DNA from: JBGQMW01 sp963769845
GTDB lineage: Archaea; Thermoproteota; Bathyarchaeia; Bathyarchaeales; Bathycorpusculaceae
DNA: 64,000 bases
Direction of reading: 5' to 3'
Assembly: GCA_963769845.1 (NCBI GenBank)
Contig: CAVYNL010000016.1
Location: forward strand, 1-64,000
A program made the position numbers and the translations under genes. This document shows, piece by piece, positions 43,257 through 51,812 of the stretch (position 1 is the first letter of the stretch; each line of letters opens with the position of its first letter). The notes beneath the pieces are model-generated. The model made no database searches and had not been told where the DNA came from. It saw nothing but the letters and a program-made list of their open reading frames with translations.

Positions 43257-43871
43257 TTGGACAACACGTCAAGAATCGCAAACGCCTTGCACAATTCAGG
43301 CTGCTTAGAGTTCGGCAGCTTCCGCATAAAATCCGGCGCGCCTAGCCCCTACTACATTGACCTCGCACACCTTCTTGCGTCGCCAAAGGATTTTTGCTCT
43401 CTCGTAGACGTTGCCGTAACTGAAATAGAAAAGCTCACGTCCAAGCAGAAAATCGCCAAGTTGGCATCGATAGAGTTGAAAGGAGCTCTGATACTTCCAA
43501 GCATAGGCTGCCGTCTGAACATGCCCTGCATCATCGTAAGAAAGAAAGAGAAAACGTACGGTGCAACAGGAAGGATTGCAGGTGCAGACGTGATTAAAGG
43601 GGAGAACGTATTATTCTTCGACGATGTCGTCAGCGAAGGATTGTCCAAGCTTGAGGGCATAAAGCCTCTTCAACACCTCGGAGCTCACGTTGAAACCATC
43701 GTGGTAGTAGTCGACAGAGAACAAGGTGGAAAAGAAAACCTCGAAAGACTTGGCTTCAAAGTCCACGCCCTTGCAAGGATCTCTGACCTGGTCGCCTCTC
43801 TTCTCAGGTCCAAACGCATCTCGAAAGAGCATGCCTCCCAAGTTTTAGAGTACATAAAGAGAAAACCCTGA
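43257..43871 (+). CDS. pyrE: Orotate phosphoribosyltransferase
   Basis: About 204 residues from TTG 43257. FGSFRIKSGAPSPYYIDL binds orotate; RKKEKTYGATGRIAGAD is the flexible loop with catalytic Lys; NVLFFDDVVSEGLSK is a PRPP site, with DDVVSEG for the usual DDVxTTG. The open frame reaches back to 43080, but that N-terminal stretch is Ser/Arg-rich and unlike PyrE. GGGGTCTGAGA before the TTG favours the shorter form. Pyrimidine biosynthesis. Confidence 0.88.
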   Translation: MDNTSRIANALHNSGCLEFGSFRIKSGAPSPYYIDLAHLLASPKDFCSLVDVAVTEIEKLTSKQKIAKLASIELKGALILPSIGCRLNMPCIIVRKKEKTYGATGRIAGADVIKGENVLFFDDVVSEGLSKLEGIKPLQHLGAHVETIVVVVDREQGGKENLERLGFKVHALARISDLVASLLRSKRISKEHASQVLEYIKRKP

Positions 43872-43929
43872 CCACCAGAATCTGGTACGGTTGCACGACG
43901 ATAGTTTAATTAATCCAGCATAGATAAAA

Positions 43930-44652
43930 ATGGAAACACAGGTATCTGGAGAAAACAGCATGGAAAAGAGCAGTACTGAACCAGTATCAAAACCTCGAAG
44001 ACCCTTCTTCATCTCGTTCGTGAACAGAATCGGAGGTGTATTCTTAGCTCCGGACGAAACGTTCAACCAGATCGTCACAGACAAGGTCAGCTTCTGGGAA
44101 TCGTTCCTCCTCGTAGTCATGCTGGTCGCTATCGAAGGCGGCATCGTGTCCTCTTTTGCCTACAGAGTCGTCTCCGCCATAACTGGCCTCATGAACCCTC
44201 TCACGGGCGCAACATTGCCCATAGGCTTCGTGAACGTGATACTCGCGAGCATGGTGTTCATGATGGTCATAGGCACTCTCATCTTCTGGGTAATAATCAC
44301 GAGTATAGCCCATCTAGTCGCCCGGTACATCTTCAGAAGCCAAGGCTCCTTCATACAGCTCATGAAACTGTACGGCTACGCACTTGTCCCCTACAGCTTG
44401 GCCATTTTGGGGACGGTGCTGGTCGGACTAAGCTGGACAACATGGCCCATTGCAGTGTTCTCCAGCATAATAACAACCTTCTGGGTCGTGCTCCTCATGG
44501 CGGTCGCCGTCAAGCACAACTACAAGATCGACATCGGCAAAGGCTTCATCTCATCGTTCATCGGCCCCATGCTCGTGTGGCTCATAATAGTAGGAATCTT
44601 CTGGGTATGGGTGATTCTCACAATAAGAACCTTCACAGGAGGAATAGTCTAG
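43930..44652 (+). CDS. Yip1-domain membrane protein
   Basis: 240 residues. N-terminal soluble part, then VNRIGGVFLAPDETFNQIV (Yip1-type entry motif) and about five helices including LLVVMLVAIEGGIVSSF, and YGYALVPYSLAILGTVLVGL with the conserved YalvP. Directly followed (no gap) by the next membrane-anchored protein gene, so an operon is likely. Confidence 0.85.
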   Translation: METQVSGENSMEKSSTEPVSKPRRPFFISFVNRIGGVFLAPDETFNQIVTDKVSFWESFLLVVMLVAIEGGIVSSFAYRVVSAITGLMNPLTGATLPIGFVNVILASMVFMMVIGTLIFWVIITSIAHLVARYIFRSQGSFIQLMKLYGYALVPYSLAILGTVLVGLSWTTWPIAVFSSIITTFWVVLLMAVAVKHNYKIDIGKGFISSFIGPMLVWLIIVGIFWVWVILTIRTFTGGIV

Positions 44653-45537
44653 ATGACGCTGGCACGCATGGTCATAGGCGAAATCTTCATATCCATCCTA
44701 GTCATCGGCGTCGTTTACGCGGCTGTCTCGCCCGCACTTCAACCCATCATCTTCCCAAAGATACAGACGCCATGGTTCAACCAAGGAAACAGGGTAACAG
44801 ACTCCTACAGCCTCGTCAAGGGCACAAGTGTTCCGCATAACATCAGCTACGTTGACCTGAACGCCACAGTCAAATTCGGAGCAATATCCTTAGTCTTCTC
44901 AAACGACCCAACTCTGGCGCTAGGTGCAACGTTTGACCGAGCAGAAAACGCCTCGCAGCTTGGAACAAGCCGGACAACAGACGGCCAGGTCCTCCGCGTT
45001 AGCATTTACGGCGAAGCAGGACTTCTCAACCTCACACTGGGAACAAGTTATCAGTACAACGGAAGCCTAAACATGCGAATAGGCGGCGTCACGATGACCA
45101 TAGGCCAATACTCCAACATAAGTAAGCTCAGCGTGAGAGTAGAGTACATCGGCGGCATAATCCTAGATATCAAAGACAGCGCCTCCTTTGAGCGACTTGA
45201 CCTGAGCCTTAACCTCGGCGGAATCCAACTCAACTCTGATGCCAACCACATTCTCAAAGACGCCACCATAAACATGAACATCGACATCGGCGGAGCCGCA
45301 CTAGGCCTAGGCATCAACACCGACCTCATCGGCGCAAGCCTAGAAGCCAACGTCGACATAGGCGCAATCACAGTAAACACCGATAAATTCACTGGCACAA
45401 CTAGCACCAACCACTGCTCAGTCAAAACCGCAGGCTACGACCACGCAGCCAAAAAAATAGACATCAACGCACAAATCGGACTCGGCGGCCTCACACTCCA
45501 ACCCACCACACAAACCCTCCCAGGAGCCTATACATAA
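44653..45537 (+). CDS. Membrane-anchored repetitive beta-structure protein
   Basis: 294 residues. N-terminal signal anchor (ISILVIGVVYAAVSPALQP), then an external domain with repeated short strands of the pattern GG(I/V)xLxI (RIGGVTMTIG, YIGGIILDIK, NLGGIQLNS, DIGGAALGLG, DIGAITVNT). This looks like a small right-handed beta-helix or a DUF4097-like fold. Starts right after the Yip1 stop; probably a functional pair. Confidence 0.8.
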   Translation: MTLARMVIGEIFISILVIGVVYAAVSPALQPIIFPKIQTPWFNQGNRVTDSYSLVKGTSVPHNISYVDLNATVKFGAISLVFSNDPTLALGATFDRAENASQLGTSRTTDGQVLRVSIYGEAGLLNLTLGTSYQYNGSLNMRIGGVTMTIGQYSNISKLSVRVEYIGGIILDIKDSASFERLDLSLNLGGIQLNSDANHILKDATINMNIDIGGAALGLGINTDLIGASLEANVDIGAITVNTDKFTGTTSTNHCSVKTAGYDHAAKKIDINAQIGLGGLTLQPTTQTLPGAYT

Positions 45538-45848
45538 AGCCCCAGGTCGAGTTCGATATGACGATAAGCAACAGCCCAGTCCAATGAGAAAGAACCCGAT
45601 GAACCCCAATGGCACAGCATATGCGAACGGAGCACATACCTTCTTAACTAGTTCTTATTTTGACCCTGATTGAATTAAACCGAGGACCCGCTCCCAGAAT
45701 CTGGGGATTACTCGATGCCAAACTGTTCAAGGGAACACCGTATTTATCAGTCAAATGTCTCGACGCGCGCTCTTTGAGTGGTCAACTGATAGCAGAGACA
45801 GCCAATTCACTGAGCATGTCGGTTTTCAATCAAGCTTGACACAATGCG
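45538..45848. other. Intergenic region
   Basis: Contains a GC motif copy (45764-45770), the only clear one between 28.2 and 51.5 kb. No gene or RNA seen. Confidence 0.5.
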
Positions 45849-46397
45849 CTATCTGAAGTGCTCCTCGATCAGACCCGCAATCTTTTCAGCACACTCTTCA
45901 GGCGAAAACCTTGTTGTGTCCAGCATCAGCTCAGGCGTCAAGGGCTCCTCATACGGTTGCCCAACCCCCGGCACGTTCAAAGCCCCACCCTCCAAAGCCC
46001 GGGCGTAGATCCGCTTCGGCGCAGAAAACGCTTCACCCCGACGAGCCTCACGCTCCATACAAACATCCAAAGGACACACCAAATAGGCCTCAGCAAACCG
46101 CCCAATCCGCTTCCGCGCATCATCACGATAACGCCGCAAGTTCCCAGTTCCATCAATCACCACGTTCACCCCGTTCTCCGTCAACAGCGAAGCAACATAA
46201 ACAAGCGTCCCATAGACCACATCCCGCTCCTCCAAAGAATAACAAGGCCGAGGCGTCACAACCTTACGCAGCGCGTCAGAAGACAACAACTGCAAACGAA
46301 CACCCCTCTCACCTAGAAGCCTAACCAAAGCCCCAGAAACCACAGACTTACCGCTCCCCGGCAACCCCGTAACCCAAACACACCAACCCACCACCAT
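45849..46397 (-). CDS. Adenylylsulfate kinase-like (CysC) protein
   Basis: 182 residues. P-loop GLPGSGKS near 10-17, SSDALRKVV, then NVVIDGTGNLRRYRDDARKR and EAYLVCPLDVCMERE are APS-kinase features. Phosphorylates APS to PAPS in sulfate assimilation or sulfotransfer; related enzymes act on other nucleotides. Shares one base with the GIY-YIG gene upstream. No sulfate-reduction genes nearby. Confidence 0.85.
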   Translation of the reverse strand: MVVGWCVWVTGLPGSGKSVVSGALVRLLGERGVRLQLLSSDALRKVVTPRPCYSLEERDVVYGTLVYVASLLTENGVNVVIDGTGNLRRYRDDARKRIGRFAEAYLVCPLDVCMEREARRGEAFSAPKRIYARALEGGALNVPGVGQPYEEPLTPELMLDTTRFSPEECAEKIAGLIEEHFR

Positions 46398-46810
46398 TAA
46401 CGCCCACTCCTAACGGGCTCCAAACGCAACTCACGCATAAACTCACCCAAAAACTCACAGTCCCCAATCATGAACAAGTGACTCCTACAGCAGCAGTCTG
46501 AACACCCAAAACCAACAACCGGCACACTCCGCTCGCTAAGAACCTCGGCCACACGACACTCCTCACTCTTCTCACCCTCACTCAAAAACACCCTAACAAC
46601 CTTCGCAACACCAGAGTCCAGCAAATAGTCAATATGCCAAAAACGCTTCTTAGCTCTCCTCAGATGCCGTGCCACACGCTTCTCCAATCCAACCTGACCT
46701 GAACCCACATATGCATACAAGCCCCTTTTGAAAGACACCCGGCCTAACGCGCCAACCCTGACGCAGACAGGCTCGACGACGGACACTGCGAGAACGTAAA
46801 CGCCTTTCAT
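46397..46810 (-). CDS. GIY-YIG nuclease-like protein (DUF123)
   Basis: 137 residues. GVYVLAVSV...GLYAYVGSG is the GIY-YIG core, ARHLRRAKKRFWHIDYLL supplies the Arg and following motif of DUF123. Six Cys in a short C-terminal stretch (GFGCSDCCCRSH) are typical of these archaeal proteins. Overlaps both neighbours, so a tight three-gene operon. Confidence 0.9.
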   Translation of the reverse strand: MKGVYVLAVSVVEPVCVRVGALGRVSFKRGLYAYVGSGQVGLEKRVARHLRRAKKRFWHIDYLLDSGVAKVVRVFLSEGEKSEECRVAEVLSERSVPVVGFGCSDCCCRSHLFMIGDCEFLGEFMRELRLEPVRSGR

Positions 46811-46950
46811 GCCCTTCTATCAGAACTGCCCGGGTTATACCACTTCAGAATCTCTTTAACTGCACCGTCAGAATAGCCCACTTCTCTTAGCCTTCTCCTC
46901 AGATCATCCGTAGATTCAACATCCAAATAAGCCACACCCCACACGCACAT
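46807..46950 (-). CDS. Small hypothetical protein (47 aa) heading the DUF123 operon
   Basis: ATG 46950 to TGA 46807, overlapping the DUF123 start by ATGA. Contains DVESTDDLRRRLREVGYSDG and a helix ending VKEILKWYNPG. A TATA-like TTATATAT lies about 22-25 nt upstream of the ATG, fitting a leaderless transcript. No known family; coupling and promoter position support a real gene. Confidence 0.6.
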   Translation of the reverse strand: MCVWGVAYLDVESTDDLRRRLREVGYSDGAVKEILKWYNPGSSDRRA

Positions 46951-46961
46951 TAACCCAGAAC

Positions 46962-46975
46962 AATATATAATCTTT
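46962..46975 (-). promoter_or_regulatory. TATA box for a leaderless transcript
   Basis: On the minus strand GATTATATATTG about 25 nt before the ATG at 46950. Confidence 0.5.
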
Positions 46976-47006
46976 AACATCAACCTCCAGACGCGCCCAG
47001 CAAGAG

Positions 47007-48122
47007 CTATTTCAGGTAAGATTCAACATTGTCAAACTCGAACTTCTTGGCCTTAAGAACCTTAGACGCAAAACGGAAGAGCATCTTACGAACGTTCAAG
47101 GGCAAATCAGGGTACCACACTGGCGAAGCAACCACCAAGCTGCGCCAAGCATAGAAAGGCTGCACCACACTCAAAATCTCCTCATCCCCAGTCTTATCCA
47201 GATAATTCCTCCAAAACAGCAAGAACAACCTCAAGAACGGCTCCTCAAACTCGCCCAACAACCGCAGAGAATAGAACAGATAATTAATCGTCATAGCACT
47301 CACATCATCAGCCGGCTCACCCCACTCACCCCTGCTCCGGTCCAGCACAGTGAAATCCAACCCCCGCCTGAACATCACGTTCCAAGGATGAAAATCACCA
47401 TGCACCTGCGAAAGCCTATGCACTCTCTGCTTGAGCCTCCACCGCCACTCCACACACGCCTTCTCAAAATCAACAAAAAACTTGTCATCAACATAACCCA
47501 GACCCGCAGGATAGCTGTCAGTCAAACCGAAGATCCCCTCACCATGACCCAGCAAATCTCTCACACGCCGCACATACAATCCGGGAGCATCCTTTTTCTT
47601 AACAGAATGAATCTCCGCCAGATAGTCAGACAAAGCCAAACATCGCTCCTCATCCAACCCTGACAACTCACAAGTGTCCATGACACGGTCCAAATCGACA
47701 TGATAGAGACTGCCATCAACAAACTCCGTCACGACAAAGAACTCACAGCAATCCCCCAGAGACCGCAGAGTCTCACAATCACTGACGAAAGAACCTACAT
47801 CAACAGACCGCACATGCCGAGGCAACTTGCTAAAAGCCGAGTGCTGCCAGAGCAGAACACCGGCCCTGTCAGAAAAATGGTCATGCCCAAAACCCTCCTG
47901 TCGCATAGTCTCCAAAACCACAGACTTCATCACGCTGTCAACACTGAACTCAACAAGGTACGGCAAACCATAACCAAAACCCTTCAAATCCGCCCCACCA
48001 CCCATGACACAAACCCTAGAAACCTTCACCTTCGACTTGTACACGGTTGAAAGATACTCCTCAAGCCGCTCAACCTTCAAATCGAACAAGAAATCACACC
48101 CGCACCAACAATTGCCAACCAC
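47007..48122 (-). CDS. Aminoglycoside-phosphotransferase-fold kinase
   Basis: 371 residues from GTG 48122. Catalytic loop SQVHGDFHPWNVMFRRG (HGDxHxxN) near residue 240, then VLDRSRGEWGEPADDV in place of the usual D-x-E/D metal motif. N-lobe includes VVLETMRQEGFGHDHFSDRA. Small-molecule kinase of the APH/choline-kinase fold, substrate unknown. Upstream of the DUF123/CysC-like genes on the same strand. Confidence 0.85.
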   Translation of the reverse strand: MVGNCWCGCDFLFDLKVERLEEYLSTVYKSKVKVSRVCVMGGGADLKGFGYGLPYLVEFSVDSVMKSVVLETMRQEGFGHDHFSDRAGVLLWQHSAFSKLPRHVRSVDVGSFVSDCETLRSLGDCCEFFVVTEFVDGSLYHVDLDRVMDTCELSGLDEERCLALSDYLAEIHSVKKKDAPGLYVRRVRDLLGHGEGIFGLTDSYPAGLGYVDDKFFVDFEKACVEWRWRLKQRVHRLSQVHGDFHPWNVMFRRGLDFTVLDRSRGEWGEPADDVSAMTINYLFYSLRLLGEFEEPFLRLFLLFWRNYLDKTGDEEILSVVQPFYAWRSLVVASPVWYPDLPLNVRKMLFRFASKVLKAKKFEFDNVESYLK

Positions 48123-48167
48123 AAGTTAAAAACATAACTATACCCAAACACCACCGCCGCCATTGCA

Positions 48168-48180
48168 ATCTTAAATAGCA
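48168..48180 (+). promoter_or_regulatory. TATA box of ahcY
   Basis: ATCTTAAATAGC about 40 nt before the ATG at 48216. Confidence 0.45.
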
Positions 48181-48215
48181 ACAACCCAAACAGTAGAAGA
48201 AGAGGAGAAAACGCG

Positions 48216-49466
48216 ATGTCAAAAGTCAAAGATCCCAAACTAGCGTCAAAAGGACACTTACAAATCGAATGGGCACAAAAACACATGCCCGTGCTAGCAC
48301 AGATAAAGGAAAGATTCAGCAAAGAAAAGCCGTTCAAAGGCGCAACCCTCGGTGCATGCCTACACGTCACAAAAGAAACAGGCGTCCTCATCGAAACGTT
48401 CCTAGCTGGCGGAGCAAAAGTCGCCCTCTGCGGCTCAAACCCATTGTCAACCCAAGACGACGTAGCCGCCGCCCTGGTCGAAGAAGGCGCAAACGTCTTC
48501 GCCTGGAGAGAACAAACGACGGAACAGTACTACTGGTGCGTCGAGAAAACCCTTGACTTCAACCCCCTCATAACACTGGACGACGGCGCCGACCTCGTCA
48601 GCACACTTCACAACAGAAGACCCGAAACCCTTGAGAAAATCAAGGGAGGAACAGAAGAAACCACTACAGGCGTCCAAAGACTGAGAGCCATGGAAAAAGC
48701 AGGGGCCCTCAAATACCCCATAATCGCCGTGAACGACGCTTACACCAAGCACCTCTTCGACAACAGGTACGGAACGGGCCAGAGCACACTCGATGGCATC
48801 CTGAGAGCCACAAACATACTGTTCGCAGGCAAATACTTCGTCGTCTGCGGCTACGGCTGGTGCGGAAGAGGAATAGCCATGCGCGCCCAGGGAATGGGCG
48901 CAAGCGTCATCGTCACTGAAGTCAACCCCACAAGAGCCCTTGAGGCCGCAATGTCAGGCTTCCAAGTAATGCCCATGGCCAAAGCCGCCGCCGTCGGCGA
49001 CATATTCGTAACCGCCACAGGCAACACGAGCGTCATCAGAAAAGAACACATGCAAAAAATGAAGGACGGCGCTATACTCGCAAACAGCGGCCACTTCAAC
49101 GTCGAAGTAAACCCGAAACACCTAGAAGAAATCGGAACCAACAAAAGAAACATAAGACCCAACCTAGACGAATACACCCTCAAAAACGGAAACAAACTCT
49201 ACCTCCTAGCAGAAGGGAGACTCGTAAACCTAGCAGCCGCCGAAGGCCACCCCTCAGAAGTCATGGACATGTCATTCGCAAACCAAGCCCTCTGCGTAGA
49301 ACACCTGACCAAAGCCAAGAAAATGCAACCCCAAGTCTACGGTGTCCCCAAAGAAACAGACGAAAAAGTAGCAAGGCTGAAGCTGAACGCAATGCACATG
49401 CAAATAGACAAACTTACCAACGAACAGAAGAAATACCTCGGAACATGGGAAGAAGGAACAACATAA
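48216..49466 (+). CDS. ahcY: Adenosylhomocysteinase (S-adenosylhomocysteine hydrolase)
   Basis: 416 residues. Substrate regions LGACLHVTKETGVLIETFLA and SNPLSTQDDVAAAL, NAD site VCGYGWCGRGIAMRAQGMGA near 210, and GHFNVEV with C-terminal region. Hydrolyses S-adenosylhomocysteine to adenosine and homocysteine, clearing methyltransferase product. Confidence 0.97.
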   Translation: MSKVKDPKLASKGHLQIEWAQKHMPVLAQIKERFSKEKPFKGATLGACLHVTKETGVLIETFLAGGAKVALCGSNPLSTQDDVAAALVEEGANVFAWREQTTEQYYWCVEKTLDFNPLITLDDGADLVSTLHNRRPETLEKIKGGTEETTTGVQRLRAMEKAGALKYPIIAVNDAYTKHLFDNRYGTGQSTLDGILRATNILFAGKYFVVCGYGWCGRGIAMRAQGMGASVIVTEVNPTRALEAAMSGFQVMPMAKAAAVGDIFVTATGNTSVIRKEHMQKMKDGAILANSGHFNVEVNPKHLEEIGTNKRNIRPNLDEYTLKNGNKLYLLAEGRLVNLAAAEGHPSEVMDMSFANQALCVEHLTKAKKMQPQVYGVPKETDEKVARLKLNAMHMQIDKLTNEQKKYLGTWEEGTT

Positions 49467-49535
49467 CAACAGCAACTTTCATGACAAACTTTAAAAGGAT
49501 TGAGAACGTAAAAAAGCATACAACGGTGAAAGCTA

Positions 49536-49883
49536 ATGGCAAGTAAAGATCAAGCAATCGGTGGAGCAATCTGTCTAGTATGCGTCTTAGTAGGCGTACT
49601 CTACACTGCTGGACTTTTCTACTTCGGAGGAAACCCGCTTAACTGGGGTCTTACATTCGCGCTTATAGCCATCCCTGTGTTCGTAGCTTTCATAGCCATA
49701 ATGGGCATAGGCGCATGGATAGGCTGGACAATGGCAACAACACCGCCGCCAAAACCAATCGAAGAAATCACGAGCGAAATAGAGACAGAACAAAAAGCAA
49801 CTGAAGAGAAGCCAACAACACAAGAAACACCGCCGCCGCCAGAGGAAGAAAAGAAACCCGAAAAGAAGCGCAAAACCGAATAG
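49536..49883 (+). CDS. Two-helix membrane protein with Pro/Glu-rich tail
   Basis: 115 residues. Helices ICLVCVLVGVLYTAGLFYFG and LTFALIAIPVFVAFIAIMGI, then a cytoplasmic tail of Glu, Lys, Pro and Thr (EETPPPPEEEKKPEKK-type). A TTTAAAAGG element lies 45 bp upstream. Family not recognised. Confidence 0.75.
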   Translation: MASKDQAIGGAICLVCVLVGVLYTAGLFYFGGNPLNWGLTFALIAIPVFVAFIAIMGIGAWIGWTMATTPPPKPIEEITSEIETEQKATEEKPTTQETPPPPEEEKKPEKKRKTE

Positions 49884-49952
49884 TACCCTAAATTCATAGT
49901 CACTTTTTTCCACTAACACCCTATTTTGACAGACTGCTAGTCAATCAGGAAA

Positions 49953-50342
49953 CTAGTCTCTGACAGACTTCAGCATACACTTAACGATGTTCTCGCAGAC
50001 TATACAGTCCTCAGGTATCTTCTCCTTGCTAGAACGTTCACTCAGAAACCCAAGATGGTAAGCACATTTCGCTGCAAGCCCTTCAACAGTGCGTTCAAAC
50101 TCACGCGGCTGCTCCGGCTTGCTGTCCACGTTTTCCACCGTAACATTCATTGCGGAATCATCGACCTTAGGACCTGCGTCAGACGCAATTCGTTCTAGGC
50201 AATGTGGACACGCCAGATAAGGCTCAGGATCATTCACGCGCAAATCCACGACCTTCATCGGAACTGAAAAGGTTCTACCGCACACCGGATTTGAACACGT
50301 GAAAACTCGCTCTTCCTCAGTAGAGCCTCTGCTCTTGGCCAC
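49953..50342 (-). CDS. Zinc-finger-like hypothetical protein
   Basis: 129 residues. TCSNPVCGRTF and LACPHCLERI make a four-Cys zinc ribbon; C-terminal HLGFLSER and DCIVCENIVKCML provide a second Cys cluster. Pattern typical of archaeal Zn proteins of unknown function. Confidence 0.78.
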   Translation of the reverse strand: MAKSRGSTEEERVFTCSNPVCGRTFSVPMKVVDLRVNDPEPYLACPHCLERIASDAGPKVDDSAMNVTVENVDSKPEQPREFERTVEGLAAKCAYHLGFLSERSSKEKIPEDCIVCENIVKCMLKSVRD

Positions 50343-50584
50343 AGCATACCCCTTCTAAGAGAAGGAAAACCCTCACTTTATAGCATTATGAACCTACAAT
50401 CCACATTCAAAATAGCCCCAATCTCTACCTCAACGCCCTTGTAAGGCACGGATGTCCCGCGTTGCCCATTGCTGACAGCACACCCTCATGGATTGTTCCA
50501 TCCAAGCAGGCTTTACTGATAATCCTTATTTCGGATTCATAACCGTTTTAATTATCAAGACTCACTGTTTCTCAGATTCGAACG

Positions 50585-50785
50585 GTGGAAAACTTGTTCA
50601 ACATCTGGGTAAAAATAGACAAGCCCCTCCCTTGGATCGAACTCAACGGAACCTACGAAACGCGGAAAGAAGCCAAGAAAGCAGCTGAAACCTTCCTGAA
50701 CAGTCTACAACTGAGAATCGTCTCAACACCAGAAAAGAAGAGGAAATTAAGAGCACTCGTAACAATGCAAACACACAGAAGATAA
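50585..50785 (+). CDS. Small hypothetical protein (66 aa)
   Basis: GTG 50585. NLFNIWVKIDKPLPWIELNG, then a basic amphipathic helix TRKEAKKAAETFLNSLQLRI and Lys/Arg-rich end. Could bind nucleic acid. An AT-rich TTTTAATTAT lies about 40 bp upstream as possible TATA box. Confidence 0.6.
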   Translation: MENLFNIWVKIDKPLPWIELNGTYETRKEAKKAAETFLNSLQLRIVSTPEKKRKLRALVTMQTHRR

Positions 50786-50886
50786 TCTTAGTACGCGGAA
50801 CTCAGCCGAGAACAAATCACTCAAATTTCGCGATCCGTCAGACCTGCGAGATCTATTCTCGTTCTTCAAAGCTGAAAAGTAGATGG

Positions 50887-51012
50887 CGCCGGGGAAGGGA
50901 CTCGAACCCCTGCGAGCCAAAGGCCCACTGGCTTACTTGTCCATACTTTTCTAAGCCCCTTGGACTCCTGCTGATCTCGAGGCCAGCGCGATAACCACTC
51001 CGCCACCCCGGC
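50887..51012 (-). tRNA. tRNA-Ser (CGA) with anticodon-loop intron
   Basis: Acceptor GCCGGGG/CCCCGGC, discriminator G, encoded CCA (50886-50884). Anticodon stem CTGGC/GCCAG; loop begins CTCGAG with anticodon CGA, followed by about 42 nt of intron inserted after position 37. Long variable arm (GGGCC/GGCTC) is typical of tRNA-Ser. T arm AGGGGTTCGAGTCCCT. Mature length about 84 nt. Confidence 0.93.
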
Positions 51013-51220
51013 ACTGCATAGAAGTTCTGAACAGTGACTTTTAGCTTTATCCAATGTAAACAATGTCAACCGCAGACAGAAAAGGGGGTTATACAAACCT
51101 CATGATAACCATAACCGAAGCCTCGCAAAACCAAACGCACCGAATCTTCGAAGTTAACCCACCGCAACCAAGATTAAGCGTTCCTACAGCCCTATCATAC
51201 AGAACGCAGAGGGGCAGCTC

Positions 51221-51505
51221 TTGTCCGACGAACGAAGACGAACAAAATACGATATTTACGCCGACATAATAGAGATAATCGCGCGAAAGGGGCTATGCTC
51301 CCTAACGAGAGTCTCGTACGGCGCCAACATGCCCGTGGACAGGACAAAGAAAGAACTGAACTTTCTAGTCTCACATGGTTTCATAAATGAAATCACCCTC
51401 GAAAACTCGAAGAAATACAGAGCCACAAAATGGGGACTCCAATATCTGGAAACCTTCAAACGAATGAGAAAATTCTTCGCAGCATTAGAAGGACAATCTC
51501 AGTAA
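51221..51505 (+). CDS. Winged-helix DNA-binding protein
   Basis: 94 residues from TTG 51221. KYDIYADIIEIIARKGLCSL, RVSYGANMPVDRTKKELNFL and VSHGFINEITLENSKKYRAT followed by TKWGLQYLETFKRM match the small stand-alone wHTH regulators common in archaea. Confidence 0.82.
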   Translation: MSDERRRTKYDIYADIIEIIARKGLCSLTRVSYGANMPVDRTKKELNFLVSHGFINEITLENSKKYRATKWGLQYLETFKRMRKFFAALEGQSQ

Positions 51506-51564
51506 CAATATGAATACAACGAGCATCCTCGTCATGTGCGTCGCCTTTTAAGGGGTCCCAAAAC

Positions 51565-51573
51565 CGCGCGCGC
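51565..51573. repeat. GC motif at the start of a gene remnant
   Basis: CCGCGCGCGCTAGGG; sequence of the polymer-forming-protein remnant begins right after it. Confidence 0.85.
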
Positions 51574-51780
51574 TAGGGCCCAGAGAGCGATCATAGGCAG
51601 AGACGCTCGCATAGAGAACATCTATGGCAAGGAAGTCCTTTTGAGAACTGGCGCGGAGGCAGAAGAGGTCTACGGCGAACGAATCACAATAGAGGCACAT
51701 TGCCGCATTGATGACGGAATACTGTAAACAGACGAGTTGCGACTAGCCGAAAACGTCTCACTTGCCAAGAACCCCAAGAG
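51574..51780 (+). pseudogene. C-terminal remnant of a bactofilin-like polymer-forming protein
   Basis: Reads IIGRDARIENIYGKEVLLRT, AEEVYGERITIEAHCRID, then after a frameshift near 51725 ELRLAENVSLAKNPK. These short beta repeats with 'EEVYG' and the final LAENVSLAKNP pattern are the end of archaeal polymer-forming (bactofilin-like) proteins. The N-terminal bulk is missing and the remnant begins at the GC motif. An ORF from 51536 exists but includes unrelated sequence before the motif. Confidence 0.7.
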
Positions 51781-51812
51781 AACAAGCACTCTTTCCCATA
51801 GGAGAACGCCCA

